NCBI RefSeq assembly: GCF_048553715.1
Contig: NZ_JBLZNC010000001.1
Location: 434,001 to 498,000 of the forward strand
DNA from: Sagittula sp048553715
GTDB taxonomy: Bacteria > Pseudomonadota > Alphaproteobacteria > Rhodobacterales > Rhodobacteraceae
DNA length: 64,000 bases
Direction: 5' to 3'
Below, one piece after another: positions 1 to 7,373 of the stretch. Position 1 is the stretch's first letter. Every line of letters starts with the position of its first letter. The position numbers were made by a program, and so were the translations under genes. The notes beneath the pieces are model-generated. The model searched no databases. It was not told the origin of the DNA and worked only from the letters and a program-made list of their open reading frames with translations.

Positions 1-1
1 C

Positions 2-748
2 GTGCCGTTCGGCGCGACCGCGACCGAGCTGTCCACATGGTACTATCAGGACGGCGGCATCGAGCTGCACCACCAGCTGGGCGAGATCTTCAACCTGAAG
101 TCCTTCCTCACCGGCACCACCGGCCTGCAGCCGGGCGGTTGGTTCCGCAAGGAAATCAACTCTGCCGATGACTTCAACGGTCTGAAGTTCCGCATGCCGG
201 GTCTGGGCGGTCAGGCTCTGGGCAACACCGGTGCCTCCGTGCAGTCCATTCCGGGCGGCGAAATCTATCAGGCGCTGTCCTCGGGTGCCATCGACGGCGC
301 AGAGTGGATCGGCCCGTTCGCGGACGAGCGTCTCGGCTTCCAGGAAGTCTGCGACTACTACTACACCGCGGGCTTCCACGAGCCGGGTTCGGCGCTCTGC
401 GCGGCCTTCAACCTCGACGTCTGGAACGACCTGTCCGACCAGCACCGCAAGATCATCGAGATCGCGTCGATCGCTACCACCCAGTGGTCGCACACGCAGG
501 GCATCGCCAACAACGGTGCCGCGCTCAAGCGGATCGAAAGCCAGGGCGTCAAGCTGATGCAATTCGGCGACGACGTCTGGGATCTGTTCGGTCGCGCCTC
601 CGTCGAGGCGATGGACAGCTACATGGACGATCCGATGTACGCGGAAATCCGTGGCTCCTTCGAGGACAGCCTCAAGAAGTCCTCGGAGTGGATCCAGCGT
701 TCCGACGCGGCCTATGTCGCACAGCGCGAGCGCGTTCTGCGCGCCTGA
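2..748 (+). CDS. TRAP transporter substrate-binding protein, DctP/TakP-like (5' end outside window)
   Basis: This is the C-terminal 248 residues of a periplasmic solute receptor for a tripartite (TRAP) transporter. The start and signal peptide lie upstream of the window. The pattern GGWFRKEINSADDFNGLKFR, then PGLGGQALGNTG, PGGEIYQALSSGAIDGAEW and a YYYTAGFHEPGS stretch is characteristic of the TakP-like branch, whose members bind monocarboxylates or 2-oxo acids. The arginine in LKFRMPG is at the position where DctP proteins bind the substrate carboxylate. A strong hairpin separates it from the two permease genes that follow, which would let the receptor be made in excess over the membrane parts. 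The exact ligand cannot be read from the sequence. Confidence 0.93.
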   Translation: MPFGATATELSTWYYQDGGIELHHQLGEIFNLKSFLTGTTGLQPGGWFRKEINSADDFNGLKFRMPGLGGQALGNTGASVQSIPGGEIYQALSSGAIDGAEWIGPFADERLGFQEVCDYYYTAGFHEPGSALCAAFNLDVWNDLSDQHRKIIEIASIATTQWSHTQGIANNGAALKRIESQGVKLMQFGDDVWDLFGRASVEAMDSYMDDPMYAEIRGSFEDSLKKSSEWIQRSDAAYVAQRERVLRA

Positions 749-766
749 TCTGACCCGCCAACAGGC

Positions 767-795
767 AAAGGCCCCCGTATCAAGCGGGGGCCTTT
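767..795 (+). terminator. Hairpin between TRAP receptor and permease genes
   Basis: An 11-bp perfect stem (AAAGGCCCCCG at 767-777 pairing with 785-795) with a 7-base loop lies 18 bases after the receptor stop. There is only a short T run, inside the 3' arm. It probably acts as a partial terminator or 3'-end stabiliser inside the transporter operon, giving more receptor than permease message. Confidence 0.75.
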
Positions 796-855
796 CGCAA
801 TGACAGAACCGGCGCGCCGCACGCACGGCCCGCACCGGCAAAACGGGGGACCCTT

Positions 856-1761
856 ATGGACGAGAGCAGCGGCTTCGGGATTGTCTGGATCCTGAAAAAC
901 TTTGCCTTGGCATTCTATAACCTTGGCTATGCGATCACCCATCCCGCCACATGGCTGGACTGGAGCGACAAGGCATCGCTCATGCGCTTTGTCTATTACG
1001 GCGCATCGGTGGAGCTTTTCTTTATCGCCTTCACCTTTTTCGTGATCATCTTCGCCATCGGCGTCTGGAAGAACAGCTTCCTGTGGGGCGTGGTGCGCGG
1101 GCTGGAATGGTTCGGCAACTCTATCGGACGGCTGTTTGCATGGGCCGGCTTGCTGATGGTTCTGCAGCAGGTGGTCATCGTCTTCATGCAGCGTATCTTT
1201 GCGCGGCCCGACATCGTGTTCGGCTTTGGCCTGCCGCTGCAATATGACGTGTCGTGGTGGTCCGAAGAGCTGAAGCTTTACAACGCGATGGTTGTGACCC
1301 TGTGCCTGACCTACACCTTTATCCAAGGCGGCCATGTGCGCGTCGATCTGGTGTATTCGGCGGTGTCCTTCCGCGCCAAGCGTATGATCGACATGATCGG
1401 ATCGATGATCTTCATGCTGCCGATGGCCGTGCTGATCTGGATGTACACGTGGTTCTTCATGTGGCGTTCGCTGATCGTGCCGCCGGTCAACCCGACCGAT
1501 CCGCTGGACCGTCTGGTGATGAAGGCGCGCATCCTGCGCTGGAACGTGGAAACCATCGGGTTCTCGCCCAACGGCTTTACCGCCTACTTCCTGTTCAAGG
1601 TGCTGATGGTGGTGATGGTCGCGCTGATCTTCATTCAGGCATGGGCGTTTTTCTACCGCTCGTTCCTTGAGTGGAAAGAAGGCCCCGAAAGCGAGGGCAA
1701 GTACCTCGACCGTGACGTGCTGGAACAGGGCGAAGAGCCCTATGACCAAGCAGAACTCTAA
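856..1761 (+). CDS. TRAP transporter small permease subunit (DctQ-like)
   Basis: The 301-residue integral membrane protein has at least four strongly hydrophobic segments (about residues 50-70, 90-115, 135-160 and 175-200) and another near 255-275. The core W..E..YNAMVVTLCLTYTFIQGGHVRVDL matches the conserved DctQ pattern (WaeElar...v.lgaayalr.g.HvrvD). It is longer than classical DctQ proteins (about 160-200 residues), with an N-terminal extension and a C-terminal cytoplasmic tail rich in Glu/Asp. A GGGGGA sequence precedes the ATG. It sits 14 bases before the large permease gene, and together with the upstream receptor forms one TRAP system. Confidence 0.9.
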   Translation: MDESSGFGIVWILKNFALAFYNLGYAITHPATWLDWSDKASLMRFVYYGASVELFFIAFTFFVIIFAIGVWKNSFLWGVVRGLEWFGNSIGRLFAWAGLLMVLQQVVIVFMQRIFARPDIVFGFGLPLQYDVSWWSEELKLYNAMVVTLCLTYTFIQGGHVRVDLVYSAVSFRAKRMIDMIGSMIFMLPMAVLIWMYTWFFMWRSLIVPPVNPTDPLDRLVMKARILRWNVETIGFSPNGFTAYFLFKVLMVVMVALIFIQAWAFFYRSFLEWKEGPESEGKYLDRDVLEQGEEPYDQAEL

Positions 1762-1775
1762 AGAGGCTGACACAG

Positions 1776-4136
1776 ATGTTGTTTGGACTTGATGGCGTCG
1801 AGATCGGCCTGATCATCGTATTTCTGACGCTCTTCTCCGCGATCCTGTCGGGCTTTCCGGTGGCCTTTGCCATCGGGGGCGCGGGGGTCATTTCCTTCGG
1901 GATCATTGCCGCGCTGGACAGTGCGGGGATCCTGATCCACCAGGCGTTGGACACTTCGTCCGATGCCTATCGTGCGCTGCTGGCCAGTGGCGTGAACGAA
2001 AAGACCATTTCGATGTTCCGCTACCCCGATCTGCCAAGGGTCGCCGCCGAATCGGTGTTCCCCGCAGGCGATTGGGAAGGCGGCATGAAGCGCGTGATCG
2101 CGGGCATCACCAACCGGATCAACGAGCGTGTCATCGCAGGCCAGTCGATCGAGACGCTGCTGGCGGTGTTGATGTTCGTCCTGATGGGGATCGTGCTGGA
2201 ACGTTCGAAAATCGCGAATGACCTGCTGACCACCATGGCGCGTGTCTTTGGCCCGCTGCCCGGCGGTCTGGCCGTGTCCATCGTGGTTGTGGGCGCGTTC
2301 CTTGCGGCCTCGACCGGGATTGTGGGGGCCACGGTGGTCACCATGGGCCTGCTGGCGCTGCCCACCATGCTGCGCAACAACTACTCGCCGGAGCTGGCGA
2401 CGGGTGTGATCGCGGCCTCGGGGACTTTGGGGCAGATCATTCCGCCCTCCATCGTGATCGTTCTGCTGGGCACGCTGGCGGGGGATCTGTACTCCTCGGC
2501 CCAAGAGGCGCGCGCACAGGCCGCTGGCTGTACCGATGCGCTGACCTATCTGGGCCAGCCTGCGGTTGTGTCCGTCGGCACGCTGTTTCAGGCAGCACTG
2601 GTGCCGGGCATCCTGTTGGCGGGGCTTTATGCGGCCTATGCCTTTGGCTATGCGATGCTGAACCCGTCCAAGGCACCTGCCGTGGAACTGGGCGCCGCCA
2701 ATGGCGAGCCGGTCACCCGTGGCGAGGCCTTCACCTACTACCTCGGCGTGCCGATTGCCCTGATTGCAGGCATGATGCTGCTGGGTCAGGTGGGGATCGT
2801 CGGGTCGCAGTCGGTGCAGGTCGACACGTTCTCGGATCAGGCCAAGACCGCCTCACTGCGCACCAATGTGTCTGAGGAATGTCAGGCCTCGATGATCGAG
2901 CTGCACGGCCAGTCCGCTTGGGACACTGCCGTGGCCGAACAGGCCGAGATCGCAGCCGCCGGACCCGCCGCCACAAGCGAGCGCCGCTCGGACGAGGAAA
3001 TCGCAACCCTGCGCGCCGAGATGATCGCAAACGCCCCGCCGATTGGCACGGGCATCGCGATCCTGACGGTGATGTTCGGTCTGATCCTGTCGGTGGCCCG
3101 CGGTGTGTCGCCCTCGTCGAACCCGCGTCCGTTGCAGATCGGTGCCGCCGGTATCGTTCTGGGTCTGGTCGTCGACTGGTTCCTGATCGCGCCGCAAATG
3201 TCCGCCGGTCTGACCGTGATCCTGATGGCCCTGCCTTGGGCGCTGACGATCTACGGGGTGATCTACGGCTTCAAGCTGCTGTCCAAGAACGATCTGCTGC
3301 GCGTGGTCTTCCCGCCGCTGGTTCTGATCGTGGCGGTGCTTGGCTCGATCCTTGGCGGGATCACCAACCCGACGCCGGCAGCGGCGCTTGGTGCGGCGGG
3401 TGCGATCATGCTTGCAGCCTACCGCAAGCTGGGTGAACGCGGCGAAAGCCCCAAGATCATCCTGTGGTCGACGCTGGCCGTGGTTCTGCTGATCCTTATT
3501 GGCGTGAACTTTGACCTGCGGGTGAACACCGAAAGCGTGTCTGTGGAAAGCTGGATCGCCTTCACCTTTGCCAACGCGCTGTGGCTTTACGCCCTGTTCG
3601 GTCTGCTGTTCAGCTGCTGGATCCTGTACAAACACGGGGTGCTGACACCGGCGGTGCGGGAGACGGCAAAGGTCACGTCGATGGTCTTTACCATTCTGAT
3701 CGCATCGCAGTTGCTGAACCTTGTGGTGATCTCCTTTGGTGGGGAGCATTACATCCAGCAGTTCCTGCAAAGCTTTGACGATGTGCGGACGGTGTTCCTG
3801 ATCGTGATGCTGGTGCTGTTTGTGCTGGGCTTTGTTCTCGACTTCCTCGAGATCATCTACATCGTGGTGCCGATTGTGGGGCCGGTGATCTATGGCGCGC
3901 ATTTCGATCCGAAGTGGGTGACCATCATGATCGCGGTGAACCTGCAGACGTCCTTCCTGACGCCGCCGTTCGGCTTTGCGCTGTTCTACCTGCGCGGTGT
4001 TGCGCCCAAGGAAGTCACGACCGGTCACATCTACCGTGGTGTGCTGCCTTTCGTGCTGATCCAGGTGGTCGGGCTGATTCTGCTGGCGGCCTTCCCCAGC
4101 ATCGTCACCATCGTTCCGAACCTTCTGGGCGGCTAA
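1776..4136 (+). CDS. TRAP transporter large permease subunit (DctM-like), extra-long form
   Basis: The product is the 786-residue transport-catalysing membrane subunit, belonging to the ion-transporter superfamily. Recognisable DctM signatures are the N-terminal LSGFPVAFAIGGAGV, GPLPGGLAVSIVVVGAFLAASTGIVGATVV, TLGQIIPPSIVIVLLG, GGITNPTPAAALGAAGA and LQTSFLTPPFGFALFYLRGV. Typical DctM proteins have about 430 residues. Here a soluble loop (residues about 45-120) and a long insert with additional membrane spans and a polar stretch (about 275-500) expand it. AAAGAGG gives a good ribosome-binding site ten bases before the ATG. It is the last gene of this TRAP operon and is followed by a clear terminator. 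Confidence 0.92.
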   Translation: MLFGLDGVEIGLIIVFLTLFSAILSGFPVAFAIGGAGVISFGIIAALDSAGILIHQALDTSSDAYRALLASGVNEKTISMFRYPDLPRVAAESVFPAGDWEGGMKRVIAGITNRINERVIAGQSIETLLAVLMFVLMGIVLERSKIANDLLTTMARVFGPLPGGLAVSIVVVGAFLAASTGIVGATVVTMGLLALPTMLRNNYSPELATGVIAASGTLGQIIPPSIVIVLLGTLAGDLYSSAQEARAQAAGCTDALTYLGQPAVVSVGTLFQAALVPGILLAGLYAAYAFGYAMLNPSKAPAVELGAANGEPVTRGEAFTYYLGVPIALIAGMMLLGQVGIVGSQSVQVDTFSDQAKTASLRTNVSEECQASMIELHGQSAWDTAVAEQAEIAAAGPAATSERRSDEEIATLRAEMIANAPPIGTGIAILTVMFGLILSVARGVSPSSNPRPLQIGAAGIVLGLVVDWFLIAPQMSAGLTVILMALPWALTIYGVIYGFKLLSKNDLLRVVFPPLVLIVAVLGSILGGITNPTPAAALGAAGAIMLAAYRKLGERGESPKIILWSTLAVVLLILIGVNFDLRVNTESVSVESWIAFTFANALWLYALFGLLFSCWILYKHGVLTPAVRETAKVTSMVFTILIASQLLNLVVISFGGEHYIQQFLQSFDDVRTVFLIVMLVLFVLGFVLDFLEIIYIVVPIVGPVIYGAHFDPKWVTIMIAVNLQTSFLTPPFGFALFYLRGVAPKEVTTGHIYRGVLPFVLIQVVGLILLAAFPSIVTIVPNLLGG

Positions 4137-4163
4137 GACGCTCAAAAGGATAGGGGATTAAGG

Positions 4164-4193
4164 CGGGGCGGCTTTAACAGGCCGCCCCGTTTT
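4164..4193 (+). terminator. Rho-independent terminator of the first TRAP operon
   Basis: A 9-bp G+C stem (CGGGGCGGC at 4164-4172 with its complement at 4181-4189), an 8-base loop and a TTTT tail lie 28 bases after the dctM stop codon. Confidence 0.9.
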
Positions 4194-4353
4194 CGTATGT
4201 TTGCGGCATGTATGTGTGAAATTCAGGCAAGCGCGCGCTTTTCGCCATATTCGCCTTAAACTTGTTCCAACTTGAGCGTTTTGCGACCTGATTTGCTGTC
4301 CAAGCTGTTTTTGCGTCCATGGGGATGGCGCAACAGGACAGACAGGACAAACA

Positions 4354-4650
4354 ATGCACGAAACCCGGTTTCAGGCGATGAACAGACAGGCCGCGCGCAA
4401 AGGGGTGCCGCAGCCACAACCACAGCCCACTTGGCGGCAGTTGCGCGGAGGCGGTCGGGGGCCCGTCTATCGCGCAGGGCCCAGCTATCACAATCCCGCG
4501 CTGCTTGATGCAGACGATCCGGCGGCAGAGCTTCTGGCACAGGCGCGCAACCGCGCCAGCTGCCGCAGCCGCTTAGCGCGCGGCGCCGCTCTGTTTGCCG
4601 CTAGCGTGATGTCGTCTCCGGCCGTCGCCTCGGCGCTGGGGCTGGGCTGA
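4354..4650 (+). CDS. Hypothetical small protein
   Basis: This 98-residue product is not recognised. The N-terminal third is basic and rich in Gln/Pro (three PQ repeats), the middle reads YHNPALLDADDPAAELLAQAR, and the C-terminal 25 residues are hydrophobic and small (LFAASVMSSPAVASALGLG), perhaps a membrane-associating tail. AGGA stands eight bases before the ATG, a reasonable start; Met9 is an alternative. It ends immediately before the stop of the convergent bpt gene, with no room for a separate terminator. The coding status is plausible from the ribosome-binding site and clean junction but is not proven. Confidence 0.5.
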   Translation: MHETRFQAMNRQAARKGVPQPQPQPTWRQLRGGGRGPVYRAGPSYHNPALLDADDPAAELLAQARNRASCRSRLARGAALFAASVMSSPAVASALGLG

Positions 4651-5463
4651 TCAGCTTCGGCTGTCGGGGATAGAGATATTGGCCACCTGTTCCGCGATGG
4701 GCGCGGTTGACAACGGGTGGTCATCGGCGCGGAACGACGCAGGATCATCCAATCGCTGCCACTGGCCGCGATGATAGATCTCCAGCCCGGAGAACTGCGC
4801 CTTGTATCCCATCTTGGACGATCCGGGCACCCAATAGCCAAGATAGACATAAGGCAATCCGGTTTCCTGCGCGATCTTGATGTGGTCGAGGATCATCCAC
4901 GTGCCCAGCGAATTCTTTTGCTGCGCGGGCTCATAGAAGGAATAGACCATCGACAGCCCGTCATCGAGCATATCGGTCAGGCAGGTGGCGATCAGCGCGC
5001 CGCTGTCGCGGTCGAGGTATTCAATCACCCGCGAGCGGATCGGGGTTTCCTCGATCATTGCGGCGAATTCAAAGACGTCCATATCGGCCATGCCACCATC
5101 CGCATGGCGCTGGTCAAGGTAGCGGCGGAACAGATCGTATTGCTCCTCGGTGGCCCAGGGGGAGGTCGCGCGCCGTTCCAGATGGTTGTTCTTTTTCATC
5201 GCGCGTTTTTGCGACCGTGTGGCGGTAAAGCGGGACACGTCGATGCGCGCGGACATACAGGCGGAACAATCGGCGCAGGACGGGCGGTACAGCACATTCT
5301 GCGACCTGCGAAACCCCTGCTTGGACAGGCTGTCATTGAGCTTTTGTGCCGCATCGCCCTGCAATGCGGTGAACAGCTTCCGCTCCATCCGGCCCTCAAG
5401 ATAAGGGCAGGGCTGGGGCGCTGTGACATAGAACTGCGGAGCGAGCGGCAGCGAATGGCGCAT
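4651..5463 (-). CDS. bpt: Aspartate/glutamate leucyltransferase (bacterial aminoacyl-tRNA-protein transferase)
   Basis: The 270-residue enzyme transfers leucine from Leu-tRNA to proteins with N-terminal Asp or Glu, creating N-degrons for ClpS/ClpAP. The N-terminal ATE domain carries the cysteine cluster CADCSAC (about residues 63-69) after RRSQNVLYRP. The C-terminal domain has the acetyltransferase-like core LIATCLTDMLDDGLSMVYSF and GLPYVYLGYWV. The length matches the family (about 240-280). It is monocistronic, transcribed towards the small hypothetical gene, and separated from the RDD gene upstream by a hairpin. Acting in the cytoplasm, it belongs to the same proteolysis theme as sspB and ssrA further along the window. 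Confidence 0.93.
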   Translation of the reverse strand: MRHSLPLAPQFYVTAPQPCPYLEGRMERKLFTALQGDAAQKLNDSLSKQGFRRSQNVLYRPSCADCSACMSARIDVSRFTATRSQKRAMKKNNHLERRATSPWATEEQYDLFRRYLDQRHADGGMADMDVFEFAAMIEETPIRSRVIEYLDRDSGALIATCLTDMLDDGLSMVYSFYEPAQQKNSLGTWMILDHIKIAQETGLPYVYLGYWVPGSSKMGYKAQFSGLEIYHRGQWQRLDDPASFRADDHPLSTAPIAEQVANISIPDSRS

Positions 5464-5539
5464 GGGTCAGGCTAATCCGAGGCTGTTTAACGAAACGGTA
5501 ACAACGAAGCGGGCAACCGCCAACCCCCCTAAAACGGGG

Positions 5540-5564
5540 AGGACCCCCTTACGGGGGCCTTTTT
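5540..5564. terminator. Hairpin terminator between RDD gene and bpt
   Basis: CCCCC/GGGGG arms at 5544-5557, extended by AGG/CCT with one bulged base, are followed by a run of T on the plus strand. The nearest upstream gene is on the minus strand (RDD protein), whose transcript would cross the same hairpin followed by a C-rich then TTTT stretch. I therefore leave the strand open. Confidence 0.6.
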
Positions 5565-5601
5565 GTACTTAGGGTTAAATTCTGTCTGGCAAGGGGAAGG
5601 T

Positions 5602-6045
5602 TCAGCCGCGACGATTCAGCATGACCGTGCCCAGCAGCATATCGCCCAGACCGCGCCCGCGTTCATCCACGAACATCAAGATCACAGAGCCGATCTGCAC
5701 CAGCATCAGCGACATGGCGACCGAATAGGCCAGAACATGCATAAAGGCCAAGCCCGCGCCCAGACGTTCCCCATGGGCATTGCGCAGCTCGATCGCCATC
5801 ACGCGCATCCCCCAAGTGGCAGAGCCGCCCGCAATGGTCACCCAGCGGTACAAAAAGCCGATCATCAGATAGATCATCGGGATAAAGAACAGCCCCAGAA
5901 TGGTCACGGCGCTGACAATGGCCGTCGCAATGGCGATCAGCACCACATCGATGAGCCAGGCAATGCCACGCTTGACCGTGACGCCATCGTAGAAAGCCGC
6001 CTGTCGTTCGGGATCAGGCAGGTGGTTCACAGGGGCGGAGTACAT
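5602..6045 (-). CDS. RDD family membrane protein
   Basis: The 147-residue protein has the RDD pattern: GVTVKRGIAWLIDVVLIAIA (Arg and Asp in the first helix), a second hydrophobic block FFIPMIYLMIGFLYRW, and GGSATWGMRVMAIELRN, followed by two more membrane segments and VDERGRGLGDMLLGTVML. Function is unknown at family level, although some RDD proteins have been linked to ion or solute transport. The start at MYSAPVNHL is chosen because AAAGGA sits at good spacing, rather than the longer frame that begins 20 codons earlier without one. It lies 68 bases downstream of the DUF2852 gene, probably in the same transcript. Confidence 0.85.
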   Translation of the reverse strand: MYSAPVNHLPDPERQAAFYDGVTVKRGIAWLIDVVLIAIATAIVSAVTILGLFFIPMIYLMIGFLYRWVTIAGGSATWGMRVMAIELRNAHGERLGAGLAFMHVLAYSVAMSLMLVQIGSVILMFVDERGRGLGDMLLGTVMLNRRG

Positions 6046-6113
6046 AGACAGTCCTTTGTCACAGAAGATAAAGCAGCAGCGGGCCAAGGGGCTGGCCCGC
6101 GCCATGGGGTATC

Positions 6114-6548
6114 TTACGCTTCTTCGGCGGATTTGGCCATTTCAGCAGCGCGACGATCCCGGTCTTCCATGAACTGGTCGAACTCGGTCTTGTCTTTCGC
6201 CTCGCGCAGACGCTCAAGAAAGGCCTCGAACGCGTCTTGTTCCTCTTCGAGACGGCGCAGGGTGTCGGCCTTGTAGGCGTCGAATGCGCGGTTGCCAGAG
6301 GGTTTCATCGCAGCCCAAGCGGTGTGGCGGGGTGTCTGCGTGCGGGCGGGGGTGCAGCCTTTGCCAAACATGCGTTTGCTCCAGATCATATAGGCCAACA
6401 GGGCAAAGCCTACGGGCCAGAAAAAGACGAAGCCCAAAACCATGGCCGCGATCCAGGCACCTTTGCCCTTGTGATCCAGCCAGGCCTCGGCCCGGGACAG
6501 CCAGCCGGCATTGGCGGGCAACGGGGTCTGATAAGCGGCGGTGGTCAT
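6114..6548 (-). CDS. DUF2852 domain protein (membrane-anchored, coiled C-terminus)
   Basis: This 144-residue protein has one strong transmembrane segment (KGAWIAAMVLGFVFFWPVGF and onward, about residues 29-54) followed by WSKRMFG. The C-terminal half (residues about 88-144) is a charged helix with FDAYKADTLRRLEEEQDAFE, typical of DUF2852. The biochemical role is unknown. Two copies of an inverted repeat with the same spacing lie just upstream, so it may be under specific transcriptional control. It is probably co-transcribed with the RDD gene downstream. Confidence 0.85.
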   Translation of the reverse strand: MTTAAYQTPLPANAGWLSRAEAWLDHKGKGAWIAAMVLGFVFFWPVGFALLAYMIWSKRMFGKGCTPARTQTPRHTAWAAMKPSGNRAFDAYKADTLRRLEEEQDAFEAFLERLREAKDKTEFDQFMEDRDRRAAEMAKSAEEA

Positions 6549-6569
6549 TTATGGTCTCTCCATCGGTTG

Positions 6570-6588
6570 ATGTGAATGCTTTTCACAT
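6570..6588. promoter_or_regulatory. Inverted repeat, operator candidate copy 1
   Basis: ATGTGAA and TTCACAT arms flank a five-base centre, forming a perfect 7+5+7 inverted repeat that begins 22 bases upstream of the DUF2852 start codon. A second, near-identical copy with the same centre length lies at 6629-6647, which favours a dimeric DNA-binding protein. The cognate regulator is unknown. Confidence 0.5.
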
Positions 6589-6628
6589 TGCAGGAGATCG
6601 GGATTGGTCCGTCCGGTTTCAAGGGTCA

Positions 6629-6647
6629 ATGTAAAGGATTTTCACAT
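6629..6647. promoter_or_regulatory. Inverted repeat, operator candidate copy 2
   Basis: ATGTAAA, five bases, TTCACAT: the same 7+5+7 geometry as copy 1 with a single arm mismatch, 59 bases (centre to centre) further from the DUF2852 gene. The same strand orientation and spacing make chance less likely. Confidence 0.45.
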
Positions 6648-6715
6648 GTTCGCGTAAATGGAGAAATTCGTGTTTGTTTTCCGCATAGGTTGCCTGCGCG
6701 CGAGGGTGGTTTCGC

Positions 6716-7309
6716 CTAAGCCTCGGTCGGAAACAGATGGGAGGACGCGCGGGACAGGCGGGTTTCAAAGCCGCGCAGCCGGTGGGCCGCGGGGTGGTCG
6801 GCCCCGTGAAACGACAGCATGTCAAAGCGGGCCTGAGGCGCGCAGGGGCGCAAGACCCCTTTGTGCAAGATCCGCCTCAGCGGCTGCCGCATCACCAGCC
6901 GGTCATACCATGCAGGCGCCCCCATGGTTGTCACCACCAAGGCCGCGCGCAGGTTGGTTAGTCCGGGGCGCAGCGGACCACCGGCGCGATCGGGCGGATG
7001 ATAGGCCACGCCCGGCGCCAGTTCCTGGTCCATCCAGCCTTTGAGGATCGCAGGCGGACCGCCCCACCAAACGGGAAAGACCATGACCAGCCCCTCGGTT
7101 TTAGACAGCCCGTTTTGGTCGGGCGACGGGGTTTGTGCGCGATAACGGTTGTGGGTGTCGCGATCACGTAAGGGGGCGTAGCCTTCGGCATATAGATCGC
7201 GCCGCGTGACCGCGTGGCCGCGTTGTTCCAGATCGGTTTGCAGATGATCCGCAAACCGGTGGGTCAGGCTGTCGGGGGCCGGGTGGGCCAGTAGCAAAGT
7301 CACGCGCAT
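6716..7309 (-). CDS. NAD(P)H-dependent oxidoreductase, flavodoxin-like fold (MdaB/KefF type)
   Basis: The 197-residue flavoprotein resembles quinone reductases of the Flavodoxin_2 family. It opens with VTLLLAHPAPDSLTHRFADHL (Rossmann-like beta-alpha unit with the HP.. motif), then MVFPVWWGGPPAILKGWMD, the FMN/quinone-site motif of this family, and VVTTMGAP. It likely reduces quinones or nitro compounds with two electrons from NAD(P)H in the cytoplasm. The start used (MRVTLLL) fits the family N-terminus; a longer frame of 56 more codons would run into glnE upstream sequence and is rejected. It is divergent from glnE, with only 64 bases between the start codons. Confidence 0.85.
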   Translation of the reverse strand: MRVTLLLAHPAPDSLTHRFADHLQTDLEQRGHAVTRRDLYAEGYAPLRDRDTHNRYRAQTPSPDQNGLSKTEGLVMVFPVWWGGPPAILKGWMDQELAPGVAYHPPDRAGGPLRPGLTNLRAALVVTTMGAPAWYDRLVMRQPLRRILHKGVLRPCAPQARFDMLSFHGADHPAAHRLRGFETRLSRASSHLFPTEA

Positions 7310-7373
7310 GGAGCCGTTGTGCCAGCGGCAGAGGGGCTTGCCAAGGGTGGCGCGCCATGTCCATCTGCGGGGT

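Noticed and set aside
2853..4145. Minus-strand open frame of 430 codons across dctM
   Set aside because: Antisense shadow with extreme His/Gln/Arg content; the membrane-protein reading on the plus strand is clear.
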